From an uncultured Brevibacillus sp. (lineage in GTDB: Bacteria; Bacillota; Bacilli; Brevibacillales; Brevibacillaceae): 64,000 bases of DNA. Position 1 is the first letter of the stretch. Each line of letters begins with the position of its first letter. The translations under genes and the position numbers were made by a program. Where the stretch lies: positions 1-64,000 of the forward strand of contig NZ_CANMZW010000009.1 of NCBI RefSeq assembly GCF_947502445.1. Direction: 5' to 3'. Below are positions 15,501 through 25,114 of this stretch, in pieces. Under the pieces are notes generated by a model, which worked only from the letters and a program-made list of their open reading frames with translations, did not search any database and was not told the origin of the DNA.

Positions 15501-16205
15501 TTGAAAAAGGTAATCGAATTCAAAAATGTAACGAAGGAATACAAAATAGGAGAAGTGCCAATCAAAGCTCTGAACGGTGTTGATTTTTCCATCTCGGAGG
15601 GAGAATTCGTCGTTATTTTGGGGGCAAGTGGTGCCGGTAAAAGTACAATTTTGAACATACTCGGCGGGATGGATACGGCTACCTCAGGTCAAGTTTTTGT
15701 GGGTGATCAAGAAATTACGCGATTGAGCGAAAAAAAATTGACTCAATATCGCGGTGAGAAGATTGGCTTTGTATTTCAATTTTATAACTTAATTCCGAAT
15801 TTAAACGCTCTGGAAAATGTGGAGTTTGCCACTGAAGTATGCAAAAACCATCTGGATGCGAAAGATATTTTACATAAAGTAGGACTCTCGGATCGTATCA
15901 AGAACTTCCCTTCCCAGCTCTCAGGAGGAGAGCAGCAAAGAGTTGCGATAGCCAGAGCGGTAGCCAAAAATCCTTTACTTTTACTCTGCGATGAACCAAC
16001 CGGAGCTTTGGATTATGTGACGGGTAAGTCCGTCTTAAAGCTTCTGCAAGATTTGAACAAGGAAACGAAAAAATGCGTCGTTTTGGTCACACATAATTCT
16101 GCGATTACTCCTATGGCTGATAAAGTGATTAAGGTGAAAAGCGGAAGGATCGATAGCATTACGATAAATACGGAAAAACAAAGTGTTGAAGGGATTGAGT
16201 GGTGA
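15501..16205 (+). CDS. ABC transporter ATP-binding protein (MacB/LolD class)
   Basis: 234 residues from TTG 15501, chosen for GAGGAG at 15486-15491. Walker A is GASGAGKST (about 41-49), the Q-loop [11 protein letters not shown], the signature LSGGEQQR, Walker [13 protein letters not shown], and the switch His in VTHNS. This is the MacB/LolD/FtsE class, which powers mechanotransmission rather than ordinary import. It overlaps the permease gene by a few bases and forms a two-gene operon with it. Confidence 0.93.
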   Translation: MKKVIEFKNVTKEYKIGEVPIKALNGVDFSISEGEFVVILGASGAGKSTILNILGGMDTATSGQVFVGDQEITRLSEKKLTQYRGEKIGFVFQFYNLIPNLNALENVEFATEVCKNHLDAKDILHKVGLSDRIKNFPSQLSGGEQQRVAIARAVAKNPLLLLCDEPTGALDYVTGKSVLKLLQDLNKETKKCVVLVTHNSAITPMADKVIKVKSGRIDSITINTEKQSVEGIEW

Positions 16206-16207
16206 GG

Positions 16208-18532
16208 ATGAAATTATTTTTAAAATTAGGCAGAGACATCAAACAATCGATCGGGCAATTTATCGCCTTTGTTTTGGTTATCGCAGTAGGAGCTTTTTTC
16301 TATGCGGGGCTGGTCACTTATAGCGATAATCTAAGTGCTTATACGGAGGCTTACTTTAAAGAACATCATGTAAGTGATCTAAATGTGTATTACAGTCAAA
16401 TCTCCCAACATGATGTGGCTGCTTTGAGCAAAGTGGAGGGCATCCAAAAAATAGAGGGACGCTATACCTTTGACGCCACGCAAGCCTTTGAGGGCTATAA
16501 AGCTTCCATCAAAATTCATTCTATCCCGTACGAAAATGAAATCAATACGCCTACAATGATCGAAGGCAGAATTCCGTCCAAAAAGGAGGAAATCTTACTC
16601 GATTCCCATTATGCAAAAGAACATGATTATCATGTAGGTGATCAAATCAGTCTAAGAGCGAATGAAAAAGATTTTACGTTTACCATCAGCGGCTTGGGCG
16701 AAAATGTTGAACATGCCAAAAAGAACGAAATACAAGACCATCAAACGTATGGAATCGCTTATATTGCGGAAGAGGCAATACCTGAAATCGTAGATGGCTT
16801 TCCCTACAATGAAATCATGATTGATGTAAAGGAAGGCTACGATATTGACTTAGTAGGCAAATCAATTGAAGAACAATCCAAAGGGCTTCCTTATGTAAGC
16901 CAAGTAAGCAAGGAACGGTCTTTTAGTTATTCTAAAATAACTGAAACGATACATAATAATACATTGATGAGCAAGGTTATCCCTTTCATTCTCTTTTTGA
17001 TTGTTGCCATTATTCTCTTTCTTACGATGTCGAGGATGATCGATTCTCAGAGAAATCAAGTCGGTATCATGAAGGCTTTGGGCGTTAAAAACAGGAGCAT
17101 CATGCTTCATTACATGGGATACCCAGTGCTTGCCGGCATAGTAGGAACTGTGGTCGGTTGTGTCGCTGCTGCTATTGTATTTATTCCACTCGTAACGGCG
17201 TCGAGCGCCAGAGCCTACTCGTTGCCTGGCATTACTTACTCCCTTTCTGTTTTTTCTTTCATTCCGCCAATGATTTTCTCCAGTGCTTTTGGGATTCTGG
17301 CGTGTTACTTCAGTGGTAGAAGCATCTTAAAAGAACGTGCCGCTCAGGCTATGCGTCCGAAACCGCCAAAGAAGATGAAAAAGCTTTGGATTGAAAGAAT
17401 TCCGGGCATTTGGAATCATATTTCCTACAGCTACAAGCTCATTTTGAGAAATATATTTTTAAATAAGCAAAAGGCTTTAGCGAGCTCAATTGGTGTTATC
17501 GTAAGCACTGTTTTATTGATAACGGCTTTTGGCACACAAACGGCGTTGCTAAAGGTAGCGAACCAAATTGAAGATGTTTATACCTATGATTTACGAGTAG
17601 ATTATTCGGTGGGATCGGCTTCTAATGCGGTTAAACCACCCTTTGGCATAAAAAATAGCTATTCTTTAGCAACCTATCCTGTTGAATTCATCAAAAATGA
17701 TGCAAAAGAAAAAGCCACTTTCATTGTTACGGAAAAAGAAAACAAGCTCATCCATTTCTTTGACGAAAATGACAATCGGATATTTTTGGAGGATAATGGC
17801 GTGCTCGTACCCAAATCCTATGCCGATAAATATCAGATTGTAGTAGGGGATAGCATCAAAATAAAATTCGTTGCGCCAGAGCTAAAAAATGAATCGGTAG
17901 ACATGAAGGTTTTACATATATCTACCCAATATTCGAATCCGTCGTTTTATAGCACACCAGCCTATTTAAAGAACTTCGACATCGATTACAGTCCAACCTC
18001 GCTTTTAGTTGAGGCAGACAGCTTTGTAGATCGGATTAACGTGTTCAGCTACTTTGAACAAGATCCGCATGTAGATACCATTACAGACAAGAATGATTTA
18101 AAGAAATCAGCAGAATACATTTTGAAGCAAAATAGTTTTGTATTTATCATGTTTATCATTAGTGCCGTCATCCTCTCCTTTGGCGCCATTTATACGATAT
18201 CCTCCATAAACATTTATGAAAGGAATCGCGAGCTCGCAACACTAAAGGTGTTAGGCTATCAAAAAAATAAAATAAACAGGCTGATCTTTTTTGAAAATAT
18301 CATCCTGACGACATTTGCGGTCATTGTAGCTCTGCCGATAAGTGGTTATGTTTATTCAATCGTAGTAAAGGCACTGTCTAGCAGCCATCAACAAATACCC
18401 GATCAATTAAATATGCTTGTCCTGCTGGTATCTGTTATTCTTGCCTACGTACTTACGATTCTTTCTAACCTGCTGCTCAGGAGAAAAGTAACCAATATCA
18501 ATATGATTGAGTCGTTGAAGGGCGTTGAATAG
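16208..18532 (+). CDS. ABC transporter permease with two FtsX domains
   Basis: About 774 residues from ATG 16208 (GTG 16199 and 16202 are alternatives; the GAGTGGTGAGG region makes the choice unsure). A first membrane helix near residues 15-35 is followed by an extracellular domain of about 200 residues, then three helices with the FtsX coupling motif DSQRNQVGIMKALGVKNRSI. A second helix, a second extracellular domain and three more helices (YERNRELATLKVLGYQKNKI) complete a duplicated FtsX layout. Such pairs export lipids or peptides, or detect antimicrobial peptides. The YxeA-linked two-component system at 21.4-25.1 kb may be functionally related, as in the B. subtilis yxd locus, but LysR and MFS genes lie between. 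Confidence 0.88.
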   Translation: MKLFLKLGRDIKQSIGQFIAFVLVIAVGAFFYAGLVTYSDNLSAYTEAYFKEHHVSDLNVYYSQISQHDVAALSKVEGIQKIEGRYTFDATQAFEGYKASIKIHSIPYENEINTPTMIEGRIPSKKEEILLDSHYAKEHDYHVGDQISLRANEKDFTFTISGLGENVEHAKKNEIQDHQTYGIAYIAEEAIPEIVDGFPYNEIMIDVKEGYDIDLVGKSIEEQSKGLPYVSQVSKERSFSYSKITETIHNNTLMSKVIPFILFLIVAIILFLTMSRMIDSQRNQVGIMKALGVKNRSIMLHYMGYPVLAGIVGTVVGCVAAAIVFIPLVTASSARAYSLPGITYSLSVFSFIPPMIFSSAFGILACYFSGRSILKERAAQAMRPKPPKKMKKLWIERIPGIWNHISYSYKLILRNIFLNKQKALASSIGVIVSTVLLITAFGTQTALLKVANQIEDVYTYDLRVDYSVGSASNAVKPPFGIKNSYSLATYPVEFIKNDAKEKATFIVTEKENKLIHFFDENDNRIFLEDNGVLVPKSYADKYQIVVGDSIKIKFVAPELKNESVDMKVLHISTQYSNPSFYSTPAYLKNFDIDYSPTSLLVEADSFVDRINVFSYFEQDPHVDTITDKNDLKKSAEYILKQNSFVFIMFIISAVILSFGAIYTISSINIYERNRELATLKVLGYQKNKINRLIFFENIILTTFAVIVALPISGYVYSIVVKALSSSHQQIPDQLNMLVLLVSVILAYVLTILSNLLLRRKVTNINMIESLKGVE

Positions 18533-18550
18533 AAATCTTCCGATGTAGGG

Positions 18551-18577
18551 GTAGTCACTTAGGTGGCTGCCTTTTTT
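18551..18577 (+). terminator. Terminator of the ABC operon
   Basis: GTAGTCAC (18551-18558) pairs with GTGGCTGC (18563-18570, two wobbles), followed by CTTTTTT. Confidence 0.72.
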
Positions 18578-18813
18578 GATTGTGCTAAATGAGAGGAAGA
18601 GATCCAGCACATGCACACTTTGATTTATAACGATTCTTTACCTATTCATTGATCTGTCATTCCTTTTATGTCAATATTCCCATCGGTTTATTGTCTCTAG
18701 TGACGCTCCTCGTCTCACTCAAAGAATCTCGCTCACAAGCGAAACCAAAGATCGAAAAATAATGTAGAGACATGGGTAAAGAATGATTTCAATCAAAAGC
18801 AGGTATCTAGCGG
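18578..18813. other. Intergenic stretch, nothing recognised
   Basis: Between the ABC terminator and the lysR terminator hairpin. No gene, promoter or clear repeat was seen. Confidence 0.5.
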
Positions 18814-18852
18814 CACCTCCAATTGTTAGTTGTCACTTAACAGTTGGAGGTG
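18814..18852 (-). terminator. Terminator overlapping the end of the LysR gene
   Basis: A 15-base inverted repeat with one mismatch: the left arm begins CACCTCCAA at 18814 and the right arm ends TTGGAGGTG at 18852. The stop codon of the LysR gene lies within it, so the hairpin is partly coding. Confidence 0.65.
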
Positions 18853-19739
18853 TCATTCATTTCCTTGGATAACAACTCAAAATAGCTGACAACTACCTCC
18901 CGAAATTCCAGAGCAACCCGCGAAATGTACCGACTTTTATGCCAAAGCAAAGCGATCTCCCGTACCAATTCCTGATCTTCTACATGAAGATAGCTGATTT
19001 TTTCGTGTACAGAAGCTGCCGTGCTTGGGATGAAGGATATGCCTATCTCGGCTTCTACTAGACTGATCAGTCTGGCAGGTTCATCTCCCTCATACACAAA
19101 TTTCGGTGCAAACCCAGCCGATTTGCAAATCGACTCGACCAGATCGCGCGTACCATAGCCTTTCTTTACACCGACAAACGATTCATTCGCCAGCTCTGCC
19201 AAGGTTACGCTGCTTCGGTCTGCAAGTCGATGTGATTTCGGAACCGCTACAAGAATCGGGTCAAGATACACGATTTGACACGCGATATCATCCTCATAAA
19301 AGGGAGGGGAAGACAAGCAAAAATCAACCTCGCCCCTTTGAAGAAGCGTAACCATTTCCTGTGTGCTCAGCATTTGCACATGAAATTGGATATGGGGCCG
19401 TTTTTTCCGAAATTCCCGAAGGATGTGTGGCAGTGTGCTTGCAGTAGTGACCGCCAATTCAAGCGTGTCGTGTTCCGGGCTGGATAAATCACGAATCTCT
19501 TGTTTCCCTTGTTCCAATTCGAACAAAGCTCTTTCCGCACGGCGAAGGAATCTGTTTCCGTACTCATTCAAGCGAAGCCTCCTTCCGATCCGATCGAACA
19601 GAGGCACTCCGAGATCCTCCTCCAGGCGTTGAATCGTTTTGCTTAGCGACGATTGTGTCACATGCAGACTTCTTGCGGCCTTAGTCACATGCTCTGATCG
19701 AGCTACAGCAAGAAAATATTTTAATTGAAGAAGCTCCAT
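18837..19739 (-). CDS. LysR-family transcriptional regulator
   Basis: About 300 residues from ATG 19739, preferred over GTG 19754 because GGAGGG lies six bases before it. Residues 1-60 are a standard LysR winged HTH (MELLQLKYFLAVARSEHVTK, AARSLHVTQSSLSKTIQRLE, FDRIGRRLRLNEYG). The effector domain follows (PHILREFRKKRPHIQF, EVDFCLSS, ILVAVPKSHRLA), ending after the VEAEIGISFIP pocket region. It is divergently transcribed from an MFS exporter about 113 bases away and very likely controls it in response to a ligand not deducible here. Confidence 0.93.
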   Translation of the reverse strand: MELLQLKYFLAVARSEHVTKAARSLHVTQSSLSKTIQRLEEDLGVPLFDRIGRRLRLNEYGNRFLRRAERALFELEQGKQEIRDLSSPEHDTLELAVTTASTLPHILREFRKKRPHIQFHVQMLSTQEMVTLLQRGEVDFCLSSPPFYEDDIACQIVYLDPILVAVPKSHRLADRSSVTLAELANESFVGVKKGYGTRDLVESICKSAGFAPKFVYEGDEPARLISLVEAEIGISFIPSTAASVHEKISYLHVEDQELVREIALLWHKSRYISRVALEFREVVVSYFELLSKEMNDTSNC

Positions 19740-19852
19740 TGAGTTTCCCTCCACTTATTCCTTTGAATCAATGATATCATAGCATAAAATGTGTTGGAGT
19801 AAATGTGAGGATTCATGTACACTATCCTCAACAAGCATTAAGGGGGCCGACA

Positions 19853-21238
19853 ATGAATGCTCGCAGCAGGTGGCTATTAATTGCAGTTGGACTGGGGGTA
19901 CTACTAAACCCATTAAATTCTTCGATGATTGCGGTGGCGATTGCAAGACTGCAACATGAATATCGCCTGGACTTTACAGAGGTTTCCTGGATTATTTTTA
20001 CCTTCTACATTGCAAGCAGCATCGCTCAACCTGTGATGGGGAAGGCCAGCGATTTATTTGGCCGCAAAAAGATATTCCTTACGGGGCTAGCTGTTGTCTC
20101 TGTGGCATCCTTAATAGCTCCATTTTCGCCCAGCTTCGGGTGGCTCATTGTGTTCCGCATTTTGCAAGCTATTGGAACAAGCATGATGGTTGCGGTAGGG
20201 ATGGCGATTGTTCGTGTTCATATCACGGAAAAACAGGCGACTGCGTTGTCCGTTTTGGCTATGTTCCTATCAGGAGCGGCAGCGATTGGGCCTTTTGTCG
20301 GCGGTGTCTTGCTCCATTGGTGGGATTGGCAAGCCATCTTTTTCGTCAATATTCCGTTTGTGGTGGCGAGCTTTCTTTTTGCGTGGAGGAATATTCCGGA
20401 TGACGCACCGCCAAAATCTACTACACAAGGAATGTCCCTACGAAAATGGGGAGAGTTCATCGATGTGCAAGGGCTTCTGCTTTTTACGGTGGGGCTGGTT
20501 GGTGTACTCATTGGATTGTTGTCAGCAACATCATCTGGGCATGTCTCATTAGGGGTTGTCATCGTCGGGCTGCTTGGACTCATTGCATTAGGGTTTTTCG
20601 TACGACATGAGTTAAAGACGACATCACCCTTTATTCCTGTACGCGCATTTGCAAAATATCCCGCGATGACTTTGGTGAATGTCGAATTCATACTTGTAAA
20701 CCTGCTTTATTACTCGCTCTTTTTCGGCTTCCCATCCTACCTGCAAATGGTGCGTCATGTCAGCGAGGTCGATACAGGGATGCTCATGTTAAGCTTGGGC
20801 TTGTGCTCGCTCGTTGTGTCTCCACTGGCAGGGAGATGGATCGATAAAACAGGACCAAGACCAGCTTTGCTCCTATCTGCAATATTGATGACACTAGGAT
20901 CAGTGTGGATCGTGACATTGGATGAGAGTTCACCAGTCATCAGTGTAAGTTTGGTGCTAGCTGTATTCGGAATAAGCAGCGGGTTAAACAATGTCGGTAT
21001 GCAAGCCGCCTTGTTCAGGAGCTCTCCAAAAGAAATGATTGGTATAGCATCCGGATTGTTTATGACTTCGAGATATTTGGGTACCATTCTCTCTTCACTG
21101 CTGCTCGGCATTGTAATGGGAGATAGGCTTAGCGCTGAGGGATTTCGCATGCTTGGGGTGATCCTTGCCATCGTTGCCTTAACCTTGGTAATCATGAGCT
21201 GGCGACGGCGGGAGCCAAAGCAAATAGAACAGTCCTAG
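19853..21238 (+). CDS. MFS multidrug-type transporter (DHA family)
   Basis: 461 residues from ATG 19853, chosen for the AGGGGG just upstream; an in-frame ATG at 19805 gives a hydrophilic, unlikely start. The signature motifs are present: LNPLNSSMIAVAIARL in helix 1 (motif D1-like), GKASDLFGRKKIFL (motif A), and RILQAIGTSMMVAVGMAIV (motif B). Helix count is about 13-14, with the 14-helix DHA2 layout favoured. It should export drugs or metabolites with proton exchange. Divergent to the LysR regulator, its probable controller. A terminator follows at 21271. Confidence 0.9.
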   Translation: MNARSRWLLIAVGLGVLLNPLNSSMIAVAIARLQHEYRLDFTEVSWIIFTFYIASSIAQPVMGKASDLFGRKKIFLTGLAVVSVASLIAPFSPSFGWLIVFRILQAIGTSMMVAVGMAIVRVHITEKQATALSVLAMFLSGAAAIGPFVGGVLLHWWDWQAIFFVNIPFVVASFLFAWRNIPDDAPPKSTTQGMSLRKWGEFIDVQGLLLFTVGLVGVLIGLLSATSSGHVSLGVVIVGLLGLIALGFFVRHELKTTSPFIPVRAFAKYPAMTLVNVEFILVNLLYYSLFFGFPSYLQMVRHVSEVDTGMLMLSLGLCSLVVSPLAGRWIDKTGPRPALLLSAILMTLGSVWIVTLDESSPVISVSLVLAVFGISSGLNNVGMQAALFRSSPKEMIGIASGLFMTSRYLGTILSSLLLGIVMGDRLSAEGFRMLGVILAIVALTLVIMSWRRREPKQIEQS

Positions 21239-21270
21239 AATCAATACTTGGAAAGAAATATCCGTTTCGA

Positions 21271-21307
21271 ACAGCAAATCTCATTGCCGAGGTTTGCTGT
21301 TTTTGTT
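21271..21307 (+). terminator. Terminator of the MFS gene
   Basis: ACAGCAAA (21271-21278) pairs with TTTGCTGT (21293-21300), then a long T-rich run. Confidence 0.85.
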
Positions 21308-21309
21308 TT

Positions 21310-21364
21310 TTAAGGTTTCGTTAAGGTTCGGATTAAAACGGTGTAAGGTGCAAGGGGCTATAAT
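21310..21364 (+). promoter_or_regulatory. Phased direct repeats and promoter of the yxeA operon
   Basis: TTAAGGTTTCG (21310-21320) is followed at once by TTAAGGTTCGG (21321-21331), an 11-base period; a third TAAGGT occurs at 21344-21349, exactly two more periods on. TATAAT at 21359-21364 is a perfect -10 box but no good -35 lies 17 bases upstream. Tandem phased half-sites in place of a -35 are typical of activation by OmpR/PhoB-type regulators, and one is encoded downstream at 22970. Confidence 0.62.
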
Positions 21365-21405
21365 CAGCTGAGTACGAATCAAACACGAGAAAACGGGAGA
21401 GAGCC

Positions 21406-21777
21406 ATGAAAAAGAACATCATCACTTGTGTATGGATTGTAGCCATCTTACTTGGTGGTCTGCTCATTATCCAAAACGTAAACCTAAACCGGATTGGCGC
21501 AGACGTATTTTATACGCAGATCCAAGGACCAGGAAAGGAACTGAAAGACAGAATCGGCAATGGAGAGACATTGGTCAGATATGAATATGAATTGCCGGCT
21601 TTTGATAAAAACGGAACGCAAACCATATTGAAGTTTACTTCGGACAAGCAGCTTCGAGACAAAGCTTACTTGGGCTTGTATGTGAAAGAGGGCAAGGGTG
21701 TGACCTCTTATCAGGAAGTGACAAAAGAAAAGCTGCCAGAGAAAGTAACAGAAAAGCTACAAGAAAGAAAGGAGTAG
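21406..21777 (+). CDS. YxeA family protein (DUF1093)
   Basis: 123 residues, ATG 21406 behind GGGAGAG. One N-terminal membrane segment/signal (about residues 5-24), then a small extracellular beta-rich domain with DVFYTQIQGPGKE and YEYELPAFDKNGTQ, the YxeA pattern. In B. subtilis yxeA lies beside the yxdJKLM two-component/ABC locus responsive to cationic peptides such as LL-37. Here it heads an operon with a DUF418 protein and probably the response regulator and kinase. Exported or membrane-anchored; function unknown. Confidence 0.85.
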   Translation: MKKNIITCVWIVAILLGGLLIIQNVNLNRIGADVFYTQIQGPGKELKDRIGNGETLVRYEYELPAFDKNGTQTILKFTSDKQLRDKAYLGLYVKEGKGVTSYQEVTKEKLPEKVTEKLQERKE

Positions 21778-21783
21778 AAGCAA

Positions 21784-22824
21784 ATGAACCCATCATCCAT
21801 CCCTCAAAAAGAGCGGATCGTTGCATTAGATATCATTCGCGGTCTCGCGCTGTTCGGTATCCTGTTTATTAATGTGAAAGGCTATATCCTTCTGACAGAA
21901 GGCATGGAAATCCCTGTTTATAACGGGATCAATGAAGCGATCGATACTCTGATCAACATTTTCGTGGAAAAGAAGTTCTTCTCTATTTTCTCGTTCCTGT
22001 TTGGTGTTGGATTTTATATTTTCGCCTCACGTGCGGAAAACCGGGGAGATAAACCGTTGAGACGATTCTCTCGGCGCCTTTTGACACTCTTTGTCATCGG
22101 GGTTGTACAAGTATTTTTCTTTTGGGGAACGATCCTGCCTGCTTATGCGCTAATTGGCTTTCTCCTGCTGCCCTTTTACCGAGCAAAAGTCGCGACAGGT
22201 AGTAAATGGCTTGCGGGGATCACAGGCGTTTACCTGCTGGCGCTGATTTTGAAGCTTACAGGAGCAGCTGGTTCCTTGTCCGGTGTACTAGACGCAATTG
22301 TTGCCGACTCCACGTTGATCTTTCTTATGTTTTTGGCCGGATTTCTTGCAGCAAAATCGGATGTAATCAGACGAGTAGGTGAATGGAAAAAACAGATTCG
22401 TTTTGTCGCTATCGGAGCATTGCCGATCGTAGCCGGCTTTTCAATCTGGACCTGGTTTGCTGCGCAGAGTGGAGCAGAAGAACTGAACCTGATCGTTTCA
22501 CTTGGCACCATCCCTGCGGTCTTGTTATATCTGAGCTTCCTGTTTTTGCTTTTGGAGCATGAGCAGATTCGTTCCTTTTTTGCACCTGTTTCGAAGGTGG
22601 GACAGATGGCTCTTACCAATTATGTGGCGCAAAGCTTTATCGGGTCGCTGATCATTTCCATCATGGGGCTGGAAACCGTTTCCCCAGTCAATGTGGTCAT
22701 CATTGCCTGCCTGATTTTTATCGTACAAATCATCTTCAGCAGTTTGTGGTTCAAATTTTTCACCATGGGACCTTTGGAAAAGATGTGGCGCTTTATGACC
22801 TATGGCAAACAAAAAACGAAGTAG
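21784..22824 (+). CDS. DUF418 family membrane protein (YeiB-like)
   Basis: 346 residues, ATG 21784 six bases after yxeA. It opens with the family signature RIVALDIIRGLALFGILFIN and has about eight to nine membrane helices, with SIFSFLFGVGFYIF and a C-terminal TNYVAQSFIGSLI block and the final GPLEKMWRFMTYG typical of DUF418. The family resembles acyltransferase-3-type membrane proteins but has no proven activity. Translational proximity to yxeA indicates a shared envelope role. Confidence 0.9.
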   Translation: MNPSSIPQKERIVALDIIRGLALFGILFINVKGYILLTEGMEIPVYNGINEAIDTLINIFVEKKFFSIFSFLFGVGFYIFASRAENRGDKPLRRFSRRLLTLFVIGVVQVFFFWGTILPAYALIGFLLLPFYRAKVATGSKWLAGITGVYLLALILKLTGAAGSLSGVLDAIVADSTLIFLMFLAGFLAAKSDVIRRVGEWKKQIRFVAIGALPIVAGFSIWTWFAAQSGAEELNLIVSLGTIPAVLLYLSFLFLLLEHEQIRSFFAPVSKVGQMALTNYVAQSFIGSLIISIMGLETVSPVNVVIIACLIFIVQIIFSSLWFKFFTMGPLEKMWRFMTYGKQKTK

Positions 22825-22969
22825 TTGAACGGAATGCGCAGGAAGGCTTGGAAAATGGCTTTTTTGCGCATTCTTCTATACAAGGGCCATGAACCGAGCT
22901 TGATATATGCCCGAAGCTCAGGCATACTCTCACATACAAAGGTTTGGGCAGTAGAGGAGGCAGCATGGA

Positions 22970-23674
22970 ATGTCTAGCAAAAAGGTTTTAATTATCGACG
23001 ATGAAGAGGATATTTTGAAGCTGATAAAAACGGTCCTCATCAAGGAAGGGATCGAGAATGTCATAACGGCAACGACGGCAAAAGAAGGATGGCTGCAATT
23101 TCAAGCGGGCAAGCCAGACCTGGTTTTATTAGACATTATGCTGCCGGACGGAGAAGGCTATGAGGTTTGCAAGCAGATGAGGAATATCTCCAAAGTACCG
23201 ATCCTGTTCGTATCAGCTAAAACGGAAGAAATCGATAAAATTTTGGGCTTTGCCATAGGGGGAGACGATTTTATAACCAAGCCGTTCAGCCCCAAGGAGC
23301 TTGCTTATCGCGTGAAGGCACAATTGCGGAGAGCCGATTATGCCGTAGCAGAAACGATTGAAGATCCGATTTTAAAAGCGGGTCCCTTTGAGTTGAACCC
23401 GCAAAGAGCAGAGCTGTTAAAGGACGGCAGGCCCATCGACGTAAAGCCGAAGGAGCTTGGATTAATGAAGTTTTTCCTCCAGAACGTCAACAAAGTGATC
23501 AGTAAGGAAAAGCTGTATGATACGGTTTGGGGCGAGGACTTTACAGGCATTGATAATACCGTCATGGTGCATATTCGGAGATTGCGGGAAAAAATTGAAG
23601 ACCAGCCTTCTCAGCCAAAGTATTTGATCACGATAAAAGGCTTAGGGTACAAACTAACGGTAGAGGATTCATAA
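22970..23674 (+). CDS. OmpR-family response regulator
   Basis: 234 residues from ATG 22970 (GAGGAGG upstream). The receiver has the acidic pair DDEED near residue 10, phosphoacceptor D55 in LLDIMLPDGEGYE, the conserved Ser/Thr in LFVSAK, and Lys in FITKPFSP. The C-terminal winged helix (PQRAELLKDGRPIDVKPKEL, HIRRLREKIEDQP, IKGLGYKL) binds DNA. The kinase gene starts four bases after the stop. It probably binds the phased TAAGGT sites upstream of yxeA. Confidence 0.95.
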   Translation: MSSKKVLIIDDEEDILKLIKTVLIKEGIENVITATTAKEGWLQFQAGKPDLVLLDIMLPDGEGYEVCKQMRNISKVPILFVSAKTEEIDKILGFAIGGDDFITKPFSPKELAYRVKAQLRRADYAVAETIEDPILKAGPFELNPQRAELLKDGRPIDVKPKELGLMKFFLQNVNKVISKEKLYDTVWGEDFTGIDNTVMVHIRRLREKIEDQPSQPKYLITIKGLGYKLTVEDS

Positions 23675-23677
23675 ACA

Positions 23678-25084
23678 ATGAAATGGAAATTAACAGGAAG
23701 GTATTTGCTGTCAGTTGTGTTGGTTGTAGTACTCGTTATTTTCATCAATGTATTCATTTCGTTCGCTTTGTTAATTGTTCAGCTGGGGTTCGATATACCG
23801 ATCGTTCTGGAAAAGGAAACATCTCCTGAGCAATTTACGAGGGAGTTTCAGGATCGGATACAAATCGTCGATCATGTCGTGACCATTAGCGAAGAAGGGA
23901 AAAATGAGCTGCTGGCCAAGAATGCATGGTTGCAGGTTATGGATGAAAATGGAAAGGTGATTGCCGATTATCGAGTTCCTGAAGGTGTAAAGACCAAATA
24001 TACGCCAACAGATATCATTCAGATGTACAAGTATCAGGAAGTGAATGGGGACACCACGGTTTTTATTGGAGAAAAAGGTAGCGGAGACAGACATTACAGC
24101 TATTTCATCGGGATCGAAAACCCAAATTTAAACCGCTACGTCCTTTTTTATGACAACCACGTTCTTTTCCAAATGTTCAAGACTGGAAGCGTCATATTTG
24201 TCATCGATATTCTCATTGCCTGTTGGATTGGATACATGTTTAGCAAGCGCCTCACTCAGCCACTGCACGCTCTCATTGATGGGATCAAAAACTTGGCCAA
24301 TCATCAGTTCCTTATTCCAATGCAATCGCAAGGGATCTATGAGAATGTGTTTGATAACGTAAATCAATTATCCACCCAGTTACAAGCAAACGAGAAGGAA
24401 AGAAAGAAATTGGATCAATTAAAAGAGGAATGGATCGCAAACATTTCCCATGATATTAAAACACCGCTTGCTTCCATCCAGGGCTACTCGGAAATGATCA
24501 AAGACCCGGATTACGATTTTACCTTGGATGAAATTCGGGAATATGCAGGCATCATTGAACAAAAGTCACTCTATATAAAAGCGGTCATGGAAGACCTACA
24601 TTTGACGACACGCTTGAAAAATAAGGAACTGTCCATTCAGAAGAAAACCATTAACATGGTGACGCTGCTGAGAAGCATCGTGATTGACATAGTGAATGAT
24701 CCAAAGTATGCCTATCGACAAATAGAATTTCAGCCAACGGAAGAGCACATATCCGTAGAGGCGGATGAAATTTTGCTGAGGAGGGCGATCACCAATTTAA
24801 TATACAATGCGATCGTTCACAATGACCCCGATGTAAAAATCGTTGTGAAAATCGAAATGAGAGAACGAGCGTACATGATCATCCAGGACAATGGAAAAGG
24901 GATTAAGAAAGAAGAACTGAACAGAATTTTTGACCGTTATTACCGAGGGACCAATACAGGAGAGGCACATAAAGGCTCCGGACTCGGGATGGCCATAGCG
25001 AATGATATTATTCAGGCGCATGATGGTGAGATAGCGATTCATAGTGAGGAAGGGCATGGGACTAGAGTGGAGATTCAGTTGTAG
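23678..25084 (+). CDS. Sensor histidine kinase
   Basis: 468 residues. Membrane helices at about 10-32 and 165-187 enclose an extracellular sensor domain of about 130 residues. A HAMP-like linker follows (YMFSKRLTQPLHALIDGIKN). HisKA has H258 in NISHDIKTPLASIQGYSEMI. HATPase_c shows N box LIYNAIVHN, DNGKGIKKEEL, and GSGLGMAI. Paired with the regulator at 22970. With YxeA and DUF418 it likely senses envelope stress; the extracellular domain is much larger than in intramembrane-sensing BceS-type kinases. Confidence 0.95.
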   Translation: MKWKLTGRYLLSVVLVVVLVIFINVFISFALLIVQLGFDIPIVLEKETSPEQFTREFQDRIQIVDHVVTISEEGKNELLAKNAWLQVMDENGKVIADYRVPEGVKTKYTPTDIIQMYKYQEVNGDTTVFIGEKGSGDRHYSYFIGIENPNLNRYVLFYDNHVLFQMFKTGSVIFVIDILIACWIGYMFSKRLTQPLHALIDGIKNLANHQFLIPMQSQGIYENVFDNVNQLSTQLQANEKERKKLDQLKEEWIANISHDIKTPLASIQGYSEMIKDPDYDFTLDEIREYAGIIEQKSLYIKAVMEDLHLTTRLKNKELSIQKKTINMVTLLRSIVIDIVNDPKYAYRQIEFQPTEEHISVEADEILLRRAITNLIYNAIVHNDPDVKIVVKIEMRERAYMIIQDNGKGIKKEELNRIFDRYYRGTNTGEAHKGSGLGMAIANDIIQAHDGEIAIHSEEGHGTRVEIQL

Positions 25085-25114
25085 TTAGCGAAGGCAGGGG
25101 GCAGGAGGGGAGCA

